A stretch of 64,000 bases of DNA from a virus: the IMG/VR virus record IMGVR_UViG_3300046648_000324, positions 1 through 64,000 of that record, one strand, 5' to 3'. Each line of letters starts with the position of its first letter. Position 1 is the stretch's first letter. Shown piece by piece: positions 41,536-49,568 of this stretch. Under the pieces are notes generated by a model that was not told the origin of the DNA, made no database searches, and was given only the letters and a program-made list of their open reading frames with translations. The position numbers and the translations under genes are program-made.

Positions 41536-41778
41536 TTATGCCTGGCCGGCGCGCGCGCCGGGGTGGCGGTACCTGGCGTCCAGCTCGGCGCCGTAGGCCA
41601 GTTCGTTGAGCCGGACCGCGCGCGCGATCAGGCGGTCGATGGTCGACTTGCGCCGGGTCGACTGCGATTCCAGTTCCAGGACGGCGACGATCTCGTCGAG
41701 CGTCAGGTCGGGCAGCACTGCGGTCAGTTGGGTAAACGCGCCGAGGGCTTGCTGCATGTGCCATTTTCTGACAGCCAT
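41536..41778 (-). CDS. Early phage protein
   Basis: 80 residues (MAVRKWHMQQALGAFTQLTA...DEIVAVLELESQSTRRKSTI). Helical and basic in the centre. An inverted repeat CAGCGGG/CCCGCTG (41,850-41,873) lies in its 106-base leader. Not recognised. Confidence 0.65.
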   Translation of the reverse strand: MAVRKWHMQQALGAFTQLTAVLPDLTLDEIVAVLELESQSTRRKSTIDRLIARAVRLNELAYGAELDARYRHPGARAGQA

Positions 41779-41884
41779 CTTTTCACCTTGGAATCAATTG
41801 TGCGCCGTTTTTCATGGATTTTGCTAGCATTCCACGATTTTTTCTTGAACAGCGGGCGCCGGCCCTCCCGCTGTGGTATTTATG

Positions 41885-42643
41885 TCAAGCCCGGCGCCGC
41901 GGCGGCGCCGCCTTCTTGGCCGGCGCCTCGTAGCCGGACACGTCCGGTTCGGTCAGCAGCCGCTCCATCGCTTCCTTGCGCCGGCCGAAGCACAGCGCCA
42001 GGTCCTCGTTGGGCGCCGGGTTGCCGAAGCGCAGCGACGGGTAGGTGCTGGCCGGGTCGAACGACAGCTCGGTGACCACCCCGACCGGCGCCACCTCGAA
42101 CGTGGTGGCGACCGACTTGACGTAGGCGTCGAACGCCTTCACCGCGGTCGGGCTGGTCTTCATCAGCCACAGCGGGGTGTCGGCGGTGGCGCCCGGCGGC
42201 AGCACGGCCAGGATCCGGGTGTTCTTGCAGGCCTTGCCGTTGCCGTCCGAGCCGAACTGGTTCATCGGGCACACGGCGCAGGTGGCGGCCTGCTGCAGCG
42301 GACTGTTCTTCGACGGCACCAGCTCGCTCGGGTTGAGGCCGAGCGCGAAGCAGGCCGGCGGCGTCACGTTGTTGGGGTCGTACACGCTGTCGTAGAAGCT
42401 GTTGCCGGCGATGAAGTCGACGATCACCAGGTTGATCGGGCCGGCGTGCTTGGTGCCGTCCGGGAACTGGAAGAACTTGTCCTGGGTGATCTTGATGACG
42501 TCGCCGCCGGGCGCGCCCACGCGGTTGGCCAGCTGCTGCACTTCGGCCTTCATCTGGGCGCGCAGGTCGACCAGCGCGCTGCCGCCGCCGCTGGTGGTGG
42601 CGATGTCGGCGCCGCGCGCGGCGGTGGATTTCTTGGTTGCCAT
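41885..42643 (-). CDS. Conserved Cys-cluster early protein
   Basis: 252 residues after AAGGAG. Residues 60-100 are beta-rich (GPINLVIVDFIAGNSFYDSV); CAVCPMNQFGS...GKACKNTRILAVL (about 121-146) is a zinc-ribbon-like CxxC...C motif found in a phage protein family near replication genes. The basic Pro/Ala tail resembles the tails of some DNA-binding proteins. A single-stranded-DNA-binding role is a guess. Confidence 0.7.
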   Translation of the reverse strand: MATKKSTAARGADIATTSGGGSALVDLRAQMKAEVQQLANRVGAPGGDVIKITQDKFFQFPDGTKHAGPINLVIVDFIAGNSFYDSVYDPNNVTPPACFALGLNPSELVPSKNSPLQQAATCAVCPMNQFGSDGNGKACKNTRILAVLPPGATADTPLWLMKTSPTAVKAFDAYVKSVATTFEVAPVGVVTELSFDPASTYPSLRFGNPAPNEDLALCFGRRKEAMERLLTEPDVSGYEAPAKKAAPPRRRA

Positions 42644-42661
42644 GATGCTCTCCTTGAAAAA

Positions 42662-43057
42662 TTACTGCAGGCTGCGCAGGTTGATCCGGCGCCGCGTGAA
42701 TGGTGTCAGTCCCGGCACCACCCGGTTACCCTGGTACAGCTCGTGCACGGCGAGGTCGGCCACGCGGCGCTGGAACAGGTGAAAATAGTTATGCCGCCGT
42801 ACGAACTTGGCGAACAGCTCGAAGTCGGTGATCGTGAAGCACACGCTCTGGCCGATCGCGGCGGTCGCCTTCTTGCCGCGCCCGCTGTCGATGTCGTCGG
42901 CGTCGAAGCGCGCCAGCAGCTGGGCCTCGAGGGCGTCGAGCTGCGCCTCGAGCGCGCCGATCTCGGCGGCCTTGGCGCGCTTGGCTTCGCGCAGCGCCCA
43001 CATCTGGTCAATCAGGCGCCCCAGCGATGGCGGGCGCGGTGGTAGATCGTCGGGCAT
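42662..43057 (-). CDS. Gp157-like coiled-coil early protein
   Basis: 131 residues after AGGAGG. A coiled coil (AKAAEIGALEAQLDALEAQL, about 27-50) precedes a conserved domain (SVCFTITDFELFAKFVRRHN, LFQRRVADLAVHELY, GLTPFTRRRINLRSL). Similar layouts occur in Gp157-type phage proteins implicated in resistance or DNA metabolism; the specific role is unknown. Confidence 0.7.
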   Translation of the reverse strand: MPDDLPPRPPSLGRLIDQMWALREAKRAKAAEIGALEAQLDALEAQLLARFDADDIDSGRGKKATAAIGQSVCFTITDFELFAKFVRRHNYFHLFQRRVADLAVHELYQGNRVVPGLTPFTRRRINLRSLQ

Positions 43058-43081
43058 GACCGATCCTCCTATCTTGTACGA

Positions 43082-43092
43082 TCTATTTTAGA
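43082..43092 (-). promoter_or_regulatory. Extended palindrome CGATCTA-N3-TAGATCG
   Basis: TCTATTTTAGA within the 17-base perfect hyphenated palindrome CGATCTATTTTAGATCG, 25 bases before the gene at 43,057. Read leftward the core contains TAAAAT. It is the most symmetric member of the family. A GC stem-loop spans about 43,111-43,155 next to it. Confidence 0.5.
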
Positions 43093-43157
43093 TCGGACGA
43101 TGGATCGTAATCCCGCGCGCGATGCCGGTCAAGCAGTTTCGGCGTGCGCGCGGGGGC

Positions 43158-43349
43158 TCAGGATGAATCGCGCGTTTCGCGGATCCACCATTGGGGCTGG
43201 GCCAGCGGGTTGCCGGTCAGCGGGTGCTCGTCGATGACCATCGCCTCGGCGTCCCAGCCCGCCGGCGCCCGGTAGCCGCGCACGTCGCCGGGGTCGGTGT
43301 AGCGGCGCCAGCGTTGGGTGCCGGGCGGGTATTGATAGGCGCTTTTCAT
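43158..43349 (-). CDS. Small early protein
   Basis: 63 residues (MKSAYQYPPGTQRWRRYTDP...LAQPQWWIRETRDSS). Trp/Arg-rich; ATGA-coupled to the zinc-ribbon gene upstream. Not recognised. Confidence 0.65.
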   Translation of the reverse strand: MKSAYQYPPGTQRWRRYTDPGDVRGYRAPAGWDAEAMVIDEHPLTGNPLAQPQWWIRETRDSS

Positions 43350-43639
43350 GGCCGGCCGAGGAAACGGCGGGTGGCCGCCATCACGTCGCCGGCGGCGGGA
43401 ACGTCCACCGTGCCCGACGCCTGCACCGCCCAGCCGCGCGTGCGCATGATGCGCGCCACGTCATTCAGCACGTAGACGGGGATGTCGGCGTCGGGCAGCT
43501 CGACCAGCGCGCCGCACTCGGGGCATTCGCCGGCCGGCATCAGTTCGCCGGGGTTGACGCGGTCGAAGAGGTCGTCGACGCCGTCCAGCTCGGTGCCGCG
43601 CCAGGTGCAGTTGGGGCAGTCGTAGATCGTGTCGCTCAT
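43346..43639 (-). CDS. Zinc-ribbon early protein
   Basis: 97 residues after AAGGAGG. YDCPNCTWRGTELDGV and PAGECPECGALV provide two CxxC knuckles of a zinc ribbon. The C-terminal half (VYVLNDVARIMRTRGWAVQA) is alpha/beta. Possible DNA/RNA or protein adaptor. Confidence 0.75.
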   Translation of the reverse strand: MSDTIYDCPNCTWRGTELDGVDDLFDRVNPGELMPAGECPECGALVELPDADIPVYVLNDVARIMRTRGWAVQASGTVDVPAAGDVMAATRRFLGRP

Positions 43640-43655
43640 GATTCCTCCTTGGGTT

Positions 43656-43685
43656 GGGTACTGCGGTACATACCGGCTTACCACC
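43656..43685. repeat. Dispersed GTAC/TACCGG element
   Basis: Contains GGTACTGCGGTACATACCGG and CTTACCACC. Lies in the gap between two leftward genes. Same family as the elements at 44,789, 45,189, 47,643, 59,623 and 61,897. Confidence 0.55.
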
Positions 43686-44007
43686 ACGGCTGCCGGGGAT
43701 CGTCCAGCTCGTAGTCGCGCGCGAAGCCGTCGACGAAGCTGGCCGGAGTGTCGCCGGGGCGCCAGTAGCGTTCGACCAGCTCGCCCAGGCAGGCTTCGTC
43801 GTCCCAGCACCAGCGCTCGCGCGCGTGGGCGAACACGGCGGCCAGGCGCGCGCAGCAGTCCGGGCAGCGGTACAAGGTCAGGCCCGGTACCGGATGGATT
43901 TCGGTCATCTGCGCCAGCGGCAGCCCGGCCAGGCACAGGTGGCAGACCCTGCTGTCGCCGGCGGCGTGCGGGCTGATGTCGCTGGCCACGTAGCGGTCGG
44001 CGCTCAT
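43678..44007 (-). CDS. Zinc-binding early protein
   Basis: 109 residues. CHLCLAGLPL and YRCPDCCARL supply a CxxC...CxxC zinc-binding pair; the C-terminus is acidic and Trp-rich (ERWCWDDEACLGELVERYWR). The stop codon lies within the dispersed element. ATGA overlap with the upstream gene. Confidence 0.65.
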   Translation of the reverse strand: MSADRYVASDISPHAAGDSRVCHLCLAGLPLAQMTEIHPVPGLTLYRCPDCCARLAAVFAHARERWCWDDEACLGELVERYWRPGDTPASFVDGFARDYELDDPRQPWW

Positions 44008-44372
44008 GGCGTCACCCCGTACCGCGCCAGCAGGCGCAGGATGGTGTCGTAGTCGGCTTGCGCGGCCGCGCTCATCTGGCGCAGCGGGCCGGCCAGCAGA
44101 TCGTGGATGGTCGACGCCAGGCCATCGGCCACCCGTTCGGCGGCGTAGACGCCGGCGTCGTCGATCCGCTCGGCGATGAAGGCGGCGCGCTCGGCCTTGC
44201 TGTCGAACACGATCTCGCCGCTGTCGGCCATTTCCACGGCCACCGCGCGGATCGCGTCGGCGTCGTCGGTGGCCCAGACCAGGATGCAGTAATCGCCCTG
44301 CTCGTCGTCGTCGGTGGCCCAGTCCAGCGTGACGCGGTACAGCTGGAGCGGGGGTGCGGGTTTCTTGCTCAT
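44004..44372 (-). CDS. Early phage protein
   Basis: 122 residues from the ATGA overlap. LYRVTLDWATDDDEQGDYCI, LVWATDDADAIRAVAVEMAD suggests a small alpha/beta domain; a long helix follows. Not recognised. Confidence 0.65.
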   Translation of the reverse strand: MSKKPAPPLQLYRVTLDWATDDDEQGDYCILVWATDDADAIRAVAVEMADSGEIVFDSKAERAAFIAERIDDAGVYAAERVADGLASTIHDLLAGPLRQMSAAAQADYDTILRLLARYGVTP

Positions 44373-44758
44373 GTGTGGATGCTCCATTGGTGTTCGACGC
44401 CGGTCGGCTCCAGGCTGACCGTGAACGCGGGCGCCGAGCCGTCCAGCGGCTGGCCCGGGCCCGAGTAGATCAGGCCGCCGTTGAACCAGTTGGCGCCGTC
44501 GGCACGCTTCATCAGGAACTGGAAACTGTGCGCCGCGTAATCCTTGTAGAGCTCGCACACGGCGCTGGCCGGGTTGCGGTGGACCAGCGCCCAGCCCAGC
44601 TTGTCGGCGTCGGCTAGGCCGTCGTAGCCGGGGCGCTCCGGCTCGTTGCCATAGTTGGACAGGTAGGCCAGCTTGTCGGCCAGCAGGCCGAGCACGCCGT
44701 GGTCGCGGGCGAAGCCGACGACATCCTGGAAGTGGTCGGGGTTGTTGATGTGTAGCAT
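44369..44758 (-). CDS. DUF4120-like protein
   Basis: 129 residues after AAGGAGCC. VCELYKDYAAHSFQFLMKRA, NWFNGGLIYSGPGQPLDGSA and PAFTVSLEP...WSIHT match the DUF4120 pattern (CxLYxDFxPxSFxF...WFNGGLIYxGP...FSVSL). Function of the family unknown. Confidence 0.75.
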   Translation of the reverse strand: MLHINNPDHFQDVVGFARDHGVLGLLADKLAYLSNYGNEPERPGYDGLADADKLGWALVHRNPASAVCELYKDYAAHSFQFLMKRADGANWFNGGLIYSGPGQPLDGSAPAFTVSLEPTGVEHQWSIHT

Positions 44759-44788
44759 GGTGGCTCCTTGGATGGAGGGATCGATGAG

Positions 44789-44815
44789 CCGGTACATACC
44801 GCTGTACCGGCGCGG
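44789..44815. repeat. Dispersed GTAC/TACCGG element
   Basis: CCGGTACATACCGCTGTACC then GGCGCGG; differs by one base from the TACCGCCGTACCGGCG core found at 23,113. Intergenic. Confidence 0.6.
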
Positions 44816-44816
44816 T

Positions 44817-44891
44817 TCAGCGCGCGCTGTCGTCGAGGCAGCACAGTGCCTCGACGATGATCCACGCGCAGACAATCTCGAGCAGCAGCAT
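44817..44891 (-). CDS. 24-residue hydrophobic Cys peptide
   Basis: MLLLEIVCAWIIVEALCCLD followed by DSAR. AAGGATG precedes the ATG at a good distance. Mostly one hydrophobic helix with three Cys. Too short for reliable prediction, but the spacing and the next gene's placement fit a real cistron. Confidence 0.4.
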   Translation of the reverse strand: MLLLEIVCAWIIVEALCCLDDSAR

Positions 44892-44903
44892 GATTGCATC
44901 CTT

Positions 44904-45122
44904 TCAGTGGCCGCCGAACACATAGCCGCTGTAGACGATGAAGTGGACCAGGTATTCGTGGGCGCCGTGCAGCACGGCCGGGTGCAGCACCCAGACCGCC
45001 CAGTGGTGCTGGCCGAGGCGTTCGATCCAGACCAGCACCCGCGGGTGGGCGTCGACCCAGTGCGGCAGCTGCTTGGCCAGGTACTCGAGGCCGACGAACA
45101 CTACGAAGATGAGCATTTCCAT
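44904..45122 (-). CDS. Small membrane-associated protein
   Basis: 72 residues (MEMLIFVVFVGLEYLAKQLP...LVHFIVYSGYVFGGH). Hydrophobic at both ends with His/Trp-rich middle. No clear Shine-Dalgarno of its own; its start lies within the short frame 45,101-45,157, suggesting translational coupling. Confidence 0.55.
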   Translation of the reverse strand: MEMLIFVVFVGLEYLAKQLPHWVDAHPRVLVWIERLGQHHWAVWVLHPAVLHGAHEYLVHFIVYSGYVFGGH

Positions 45123-45157
45123 GATGGCGCTCGTCCGGGTGACAACGAAAACGGCAT
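45101..45157 (-). CDS. Possible 18-residue leader peptide
   Basis: MPFSLSPGRAPSWKCSSS, preceded by AAGGAGAATCGCC, the strongest ribosome site locally. It overlaps the start of the 72-residue membrane protein in another frame. It may only serve to deliver ribosomes to that gene. Confidence 0.3.
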   Translation of the reverse strand: MPFSLSPGRAPSWKCSSS

Positions 45158-45188
45158 GGCGATTCTCCTTGATAGGGGCGTAAAAAAG

Positions 45189-45210
45189 CCGGTACGGGGA
45201 TGCGTACCGG
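45189..45210. repeat. Dispersed CCGGTAC...GTACCGG element
   Basis: CCGGTAC and GTACCGG form a perfect 7-base inverted repeat around GGGGATGC. Nearly the same sequence (CGGTACGGGGATACGTATCC) occurs at 61,897-61,916. Confidence 0.65.
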
Positions 45211-45232
45211 CGGCGGGGCGGGGCAGGCGCGG

Positions 45233-45571
45233 CTATGCGAGCGGCTTGAAATGCAGCGCGCGCGGGTCGTCGATCATCGCGCCCCAGTCGAGCCCGCCCA
45301 TGGTGCTGGGCGGCACCGGCGCGATGTAGGTGGGCAGCTCGTCGTCATCGAGCTGGTAATGGCGGCGCCATTCGGCCAGGGCCCCGGCCCGCTCGCCGCG
45401 CAGCAGCAGGTCGTGGTCGCCGTCGGCGTCGCGCACGTACCACAGCGGCGCCGGGGCGGGCGCCGGCTGGGCCTTGAGCCAGTTCCAGAAGCGGGCCAGC
45501 ACCACCTGTTCGGCCTCGGGCAGGCCTTCGGTGTACTGGTCCAGCAGGACCCACAGTTCATTGATCGTCAT
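45233..45571 (-). CDS. Early protein downstream of DNA polymerase
   Basis: 112 residues after AGGGAGGATC (MTINELWVLLDQYTEGLPEA...LWYVRDADGDHDLLLRGERA). A helical N-terminus and a beta-rich region with DADGDHD. First gene after the polymerase. Not recognised. Confidence 0.65.
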   Translation of the reverse strand: MTINELWVLLDQYTEGLPEAEQVVLARFWNWLKAQPAPAPAPLWYVRDADGDHDLLLRGERAGALAEWRRHYQLDDDELPTYIAPVPPSTMGGLDWGAMIDDPRALHFKPLA

Positions 45572-45581
45572 GCGATCCTCC

Positions 45582-47720
45582 CTATTTCGAGTAGTTCGCC
45601 GCGAATCCCCCTTCGGCATTGAGCGGCAGGTCCGGGCACCAGGCCAGCGGCGTCCTCAGCGCGCCCAGCAATTGTTTGAGCGCGGCGGCGCCGGACGCCT
45701 TCTTCACGCACAAGACGCCCTCGTCGTGGGTGATCATCACCAGCCGCCGCGCCGGGCCGTTGCGCCCCTGGGTGACCAGCAGCAGCTGCTCGGCGACGAT
45801 GATGCGCGCCAGCGCCTGCACGATATTCTCGCACAGCAAGCCGCCATAGATCTTCTTGCGCATCCCGTTGCGCCCGGCGTAGCTCCATTCGGGCCAGCCC
45901 TGCTCGCCGATGTGCTGGGCCAGGCCCGGGTAGTGCAGCGCCATGCCGTTGGGCAGCCAGATCTTGCCGGCTTCCCAGCGGATGCAGGACCAGCGCCCGC
46001 TGCGCCCGGCCGCCATGTCCTCGATGATCCGGCTGCAGCGCTCCCAGCCGTGGGCGATCTGGGCGTTCTTGCGGCGGTAGGCGTTGACGATGCCCTTGCA
46101 GCGCTCGAGGTCGAAGTACACGGGCGGGCCGCCCAGCGCGCCCTTGGCCAGCGTCATCTGGAACTTTGGCGGCCCCATCTGGAAACCGAGCCCGAGCACG
46201 CCGACCTTGGCCACGAAGCGCTCGACCTTGTCGTCCCTGGTGATGGTGCGGCCGTAGATGGTGTCGCCGAAGTTGCAGTAGGCGTCGCGCCCGAGCCCGG
46301 CGTCGGCGGCGCGGAACGCGGCCAAGAGGTCGCTTTGCCCCCACAGCCAGGCGTTGACGCGGCACTCGATCTGGCCCGAGTCGCCCACCACCAGCAGGTG
46401 CCCGGGCGGGGCCAGGATCGACAGCCGCAGCGCGCCGCCGCGGGTCAGGTTCTGCAGGTTCATCTTGTTGGTGCCGCCCCAGCGCCCGGTGTGGGCGCGG
46501 TAGTAGGCGTAGCCGGCCGGCAGCGCGGCGCCACCGGCGCCGGCGGTCAGGAAGCGCTGCGCGCGCGTGACCGTGGTCGTGCTCTTGACCGCGAGCCGGA
46601 CCTCGACCAGCTGCTGTAGACGCGCTGCGCGCGCCGCCAGTTTTTCGACATCAGCAGCACGACCAAGATCGAGATCGGCTGACCACGCTTCAGGGCGGTG
46701 CGGCAGTTCGGTGAAGTCGAGGTCGTCCTTGGCGAACGCGTACGCCCATTTATCCTCGTCACGACGCGCTGCCGCTGGCCTTTTAAGCCAGGCCGGGCTG
46801 ATCTTGACAGGTGGCGTAGCGCCACACGCACGTACCAGGTCGCTGAACGCGTCGTTGCTGCCGACAATCTTCTTGGCGATGAGGAGCTGTTTTTCATGGG
46901 CGGGCAGGGCGCGTTCGGCCTTGGTCAGTTTCTTGTCGTCGAAGCCGGCCGTGTCGATCGAGCGCAGCAGCGCTGCGCGCTCGCCCAGCTCGCGCGCCAG
47001 TTCGGCGGTGACACGGGGCAGGTCGACCCGCAGCACCGGGTCGCAGAACATGCGGACGGTGGCGTCGACCAGGTCGAGCTCGACGGCGGGGAACTGGGCG
47101 TGCATGCGCCTGAACACGGCCAGGGTCAGGTCGACGTCGACCGCGCAGTAGGCGGCGGTGGCGGCGTACAGCGCCGGCGGCAGCTCGCGCACGCCCCTGG
47201 TCTGCTCGAGCACGTTGGGCACCTTGTTGCCGACGCCGTAATGGCGCGCCACCTCGTCCAGGCCGGCGCCGATGTCGCTGCTGTGCAGGCCGCGCGCCAT
47301 CGACAGGGTGTCGTAGTAGCGGCGCGGACGAATGCCATAGCGGTCGGCCAGGATGAAGCCGTCGAACGCCGTGTTGTGGCACAGCAGGTCGTGGACCCGC
47401 CAGTCGAGCGCGGCCAGGGTGGCGGCCAGCGCGGCGCCCGGCACCACCACGGTCGGCGCCGCGCCGACCTTGAGCCCGGCCATGTGGGCGCAAAAGCGCG
47501 GGTCGCGCACGTACTCCGAGGTCGACAGCTTGGTCAGCGTGTAGTCGGCGTCATAGTAGGTCTCGAAGTCGAGCACCACCAGGTGGTCCCAGTCGACCAC
47601 GCCCGGGGTGAACGGGGGGCGGACACTGGTATCCTGCGCCGGTACGGCGGTACGTACCGCCGTATTGACCGATGACCCGAGCGCGCGCGCCCAGGCGCCG
47701 TGCGGAGCCGGGCCGCTCAC
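45582..47720 (-). CDS. DNA polymerase I-type (family A) with exonuclease domain
   Basis: 712 residues from a GTG start in a GTGA overlap. 3'-5' exonuclease: VVLDFETYYD (Asp51, Glu53), CHNTAFDGF (Asp120), AYCAVDVD (Tyr191, Asp195). Polymerase: motif A VVGDSGQIECR (Asp447-Glu452), motif B around RFVAKVGVLGLGFQMG (501-516), motif C ITHDEGV (His665-Asp-Glu667). Replicates the phage DNA. The N-terminal linker NTAVRTAVPA is encoded by a dispersed GTACC element. Confidence 0.95.
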   Translation of the reverse strand: MSGPAPHGAWARALGSSVNTAVRTAVPAQDTSVRPPFTPGVVDWDHLVVLDFETYYDADYTLTKLSTSEYVRDPRFCAHMAGLKVGAAPTVVVPGAALAATLAALDWRVHDLLCHNTAFDGFILADRYGIRPRRYYDTLSMARGLHSSDIGAGLDEVARHYGVGNKVPNVLEQTRGVRELPPALYAATAAYCAVDVDLTLAVFRRMHAQFPAVELDLVDATVRMFCDPVLRVDLPRVTAELARELGERAALLRSIDTAGFDDKKLTKAERALPAHEKQLLIAKKIVGSNDAFSDLVRACGATPPVKISPAWLKRPAAARRDEDKWAYAFAKDDLDFTELPHRPEAWSADLDLGRAADVEKLAARAARLQQLVEVRLAVKSTTTVTRAQRFLTAGAGGAALPAGYAYYRAHTGRWGGTNKMNLQNLTRGGALRLSILAPPGHLLVVGDSGQIECRVNAWLWGQSDLLAAFRAADAGLGRDAYCNFGDTIYGRTITRDDKVERFVAKVGVLGLGFQMGPPKFQMTLAKGALGGPPVYFDLERCKGIVNAYRRKNAQIAHGWERCSRIIEDMAAGRSGRWSCIRWEAGKIWLPNGMALHYPGLAQHIGEQGWPEWSYAGRNGMRKKIYGGLLCENIVQALARIIVAEQLLLVTQGRNGPARRLVMITHDEGVLCVKKASGAAALKQLLGALRTPLAWCPDLPLNAEGGFAANYSK
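47637..47667. repeat. Dispersed element, 22-base perfect palindrome
   Basis: TACGGCGGTAC and its exact complement meet at 47,653/47,654 (47,643-47,664). The left part is the inverted 17-mer GTACCGCCGTACCGGCG. It is located inside the polymerase N-terminal linker. Confidence 0.7.
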
Positions 47721-48010
47721 GGGCGCGCCCCGCGCGCTTCCTGGTCCAGTTCGTCGACGAAGCACTGCTGGGCCGCGAACAGCAGCGGCTCGGCCTCGCC
47801 CAGGTTGGCCGCGTGCGCCAGGTGCAGCAGGTCGACCACCAGGTCGGCGACGTCGGACAGGGTCGGCTGGGCGTACTGGCCCAGGCCCAGCGCGTGGTGG
47901 GCGCGCCCGGCGCGCGCCGGGTTCGGCACCGCGGCGCGCGGCCGGCCAGGGGGCCACGGCCAGGCCAGTGCCGCGTACAGCGGCAGCTGGGTGTAAGCCG
48001 GGGCGCTCAT
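47717..48010 (-). CDS. Small protein between helicase and polymerase
   Basis: 97 residues. Pro/Ala-rich N-terminus, then HHALGLGQYAQPTLSDVADL and LLFAAQQCFVDELDQEARG helices. ATGA-coupled to the helicase and GTGA-coupled to the polymerase, so it probably works with replication. Family not recognised. Confidence 0.7.
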   Translation of the reverse strand: MSAPAYTQLPLYAALAWPWPPGRPRAAVPNPARAGRAHHALGLGQYAQPTLSDVADLVVDLLHLAHAANLGEAEPLLFAAQQCFVDELDQEARGARP

Positions 48011-49425
48011 ACGAACAGCCCCAAGAGGTTGTCCATGCGCGCGTGCTTGACCAGCAGGCGCGCATACACGCGCTCGTCGATGGTGCCGGCCGCCAGCACG
48101 TTGATGACCTCGGTCTTGGCGGTCTGGCCGTTCCGGGCCTGGCGCCGGTTGCCCTGCAGGTACCACTCGAGGTCGTAGGTGGGCGAGGCCCAGATCACCG
48201 ACGAGCCGCGGGTCAGGGTCAGCCCGTGCGCCGCGCTCTTCGGGTGGGCGAACATCACGTCGTACCAGCCGGCCTGGTACGCATGCACCATCGCGTTGCG
48301 CTCGGCGTCGGTGGCGGCGCCGTCCAGCACGCAGTAGCGCAGGTTGCGCGCCTCGGCCGCGGCGACCAGCTGGTCGCGCTGGTGCTTCCACAGGAAGAAC
48401 ACCAGCGGGTGGTGGCGCTCGGCGGCCAGTTCGAGCACCAGCTCGTAGCGCCCGGCGTCGAGCACGTGGTAGGTGTCCGGATTTTCGTAGACGGCGCCGC
48501 TGGCGATCTGCAGCAGCTTGGTGGTGACCGCGGCGGCGCTGCTGGCGACCACGGTGGCGCTGGCCGCGCCGCCGCGCGCCAGCGCAGTGAGCTGGGCGAT
48601 CTGGTCGCGCTCCATCGCCAGGTAGGCGGCGTGCTGCGTTGCCGATAAGTGATACGCGGTGCTCCAGATGTGGGTCGGCGGGATGTCGACGCAGTCGTCG
48701 AAGCGGTGGCGCACGCTGATGTCGTGGATCAGGCCATACACCACTTCCTCGGCGCCGTCCTTGTCGGCCCAGGCCAGCATGTTGGCGCCCTGGCCCTGCT
48801 GGGTGGGGCTGCAGACGGCGGCGCGAAAGCCGAAGAACTGCTTGCCCAGGCGGCGGCCGTCGTCCAGGATCCGCACCGGGTTCCACAGGTCGCAGATGGT
48901 GTTGCTGTTGGGCGTGCCCGACAGCACCGAGCGGTACGGGAAGTAGCGCTTGATGTGTTCGAGCGCGCGCGAACGGTTGCTGGCGTGGTGCTTGTAGGCC
49001 GACACCTCGTCGACGATCAGGGTGTCGAAGCGGGCGAAGAACGTGGGTGGTTGCTTGGTCAGCCAGGTGACGGCGTCGGTGTTGGTGATGTAGACGTCGG
49101 CGTCCTGGGCGAAGGCGCGCACCCGGTGCGCGGCGTCGGCCACCGCCACCGTCAGCCCGGGCGCGAACTTGGCGAAGTCGTCGGCCCAGGCGCTCCTGAG
49201 CAGCGACTTGGGCGCGATCACCAGCGCGCACTTGCCGGGTTTCTTTTTCGCCAGGCGGCGCCGCGCGAACGCCCAGATCTGGACCGCGGTCTTGCCGGTG
49301 CCGGGGTCGCTCATGTCGAACAGGATCGGGCTGCTGGCCATCAGCGCCAGGGTGGCGGCCTGGTGCTTCATCGGCGCGTAGCGCGGCGCCGCCGGCGCCA
49401 TGGAGGGGGCGAGGGAATTAACCAC
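48007..49425 (-). CDS. SNF2-like DNA helicase
   Basis: 472 residues from a GTG preceded by AAGGAGAACGGCC. Superfamily 2 motifs: MKHQAATLALM (Q-like), Walker A DPGTGKTA (40-47), ALVIAPKSLL (Ia), DEVSAYK (139-145, DExx), LSGTPNSN (168-175, motif III), and QGNRRQARNGQT near the end (motif VI, arginine finger). Short SNF2-type helicases of this kind are frequent in phage replication modules. Likely unwinds or remodels DNA during replication. Confidence 0.9.
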   Translation of the reverse strand: MVNSLAPSMAPAAPRYAPMKHQAATLALMASSPILFDMSDPGTGKTAVQIWAFARRRLAKKKPGKCALVIAPKSLLRSAWADDFAKFAPGLTVAVADAAHRVRAFAQDADVYITNTDAVTWLTKQPPTFFARFDTLIVDEVSAYKHHASNRSRALEHIKRYFPYRSVLSGTPNSNTICDLWNPVRILDDGRRLGKQFFGFRAAVCSPTQQGQGANMLAWADKDGAEEVVYGLIHDISVRHRFDDCVDIPPTHIWSTAYHLSATQHAAYLAMERDQIAQLTALARGGAASATVVASSAAAVTTKLLQIASGAVYENPDTYHVLDAGRYELVLELAAERHHPLVFFLWKHQRDQLVAAAEARNLRYCVLDGAATDAERNAMVHAYQAGWYDVMFAHPKSAAHGLTLTRGSSVIWASPTYDLEWYLQGNRRQARNGQTAKTEVINVLAAGTIDERVYARLLVKHARMDNLLGLFV

Positions 49426-49567
49426 GGCCGTTCTCCTTCACTTCGTCGGCGTAGATCGGGGTGCCGTTGATGTCGTGGTCGACCACGCGCCGTTCGAGCG
49501 GCGGGATGGCGCGGTCGACCAGCTGGCGCAGCAGGTCGTCGAGGTTTGGCTTGGCGGGCTGTTCCAT
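49418..49567 (-). CDS. 49-residue early protein
   Basis: MEQPAKPNLDDLLRQLVDRA followed by IPPLERRVVDHDINGTPIYA and DEVKENGRG. TAGGAG precedes the ATG, and its end overlaps the helicase start. Short helix plus beta hairpin predicted. Coupled to the helicase; function unknown. Confidence 0.6.
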   Translation of the reverse strand: MEQPAKPNLDDLLRQLVDRAIPPLERRVVDHDINGTPIYADEVKENGRG

Positions 49568-49568
49568 G

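Noticed and set aside
41885-41890. Leftward TTGACA at the end of the Cys-cluster gene as a promoter
   Set aside because: No -10-like hexamer occurs 16-19 bases downstream; GC-rich sequence and a hairpin follow.
43656-45210. The GTACC elements as a CRISPR array
   Set aside because: Units are scattered tens to thousands of bases apart, not regularly spaced, and have no constant repeat length or cas genes nearby.
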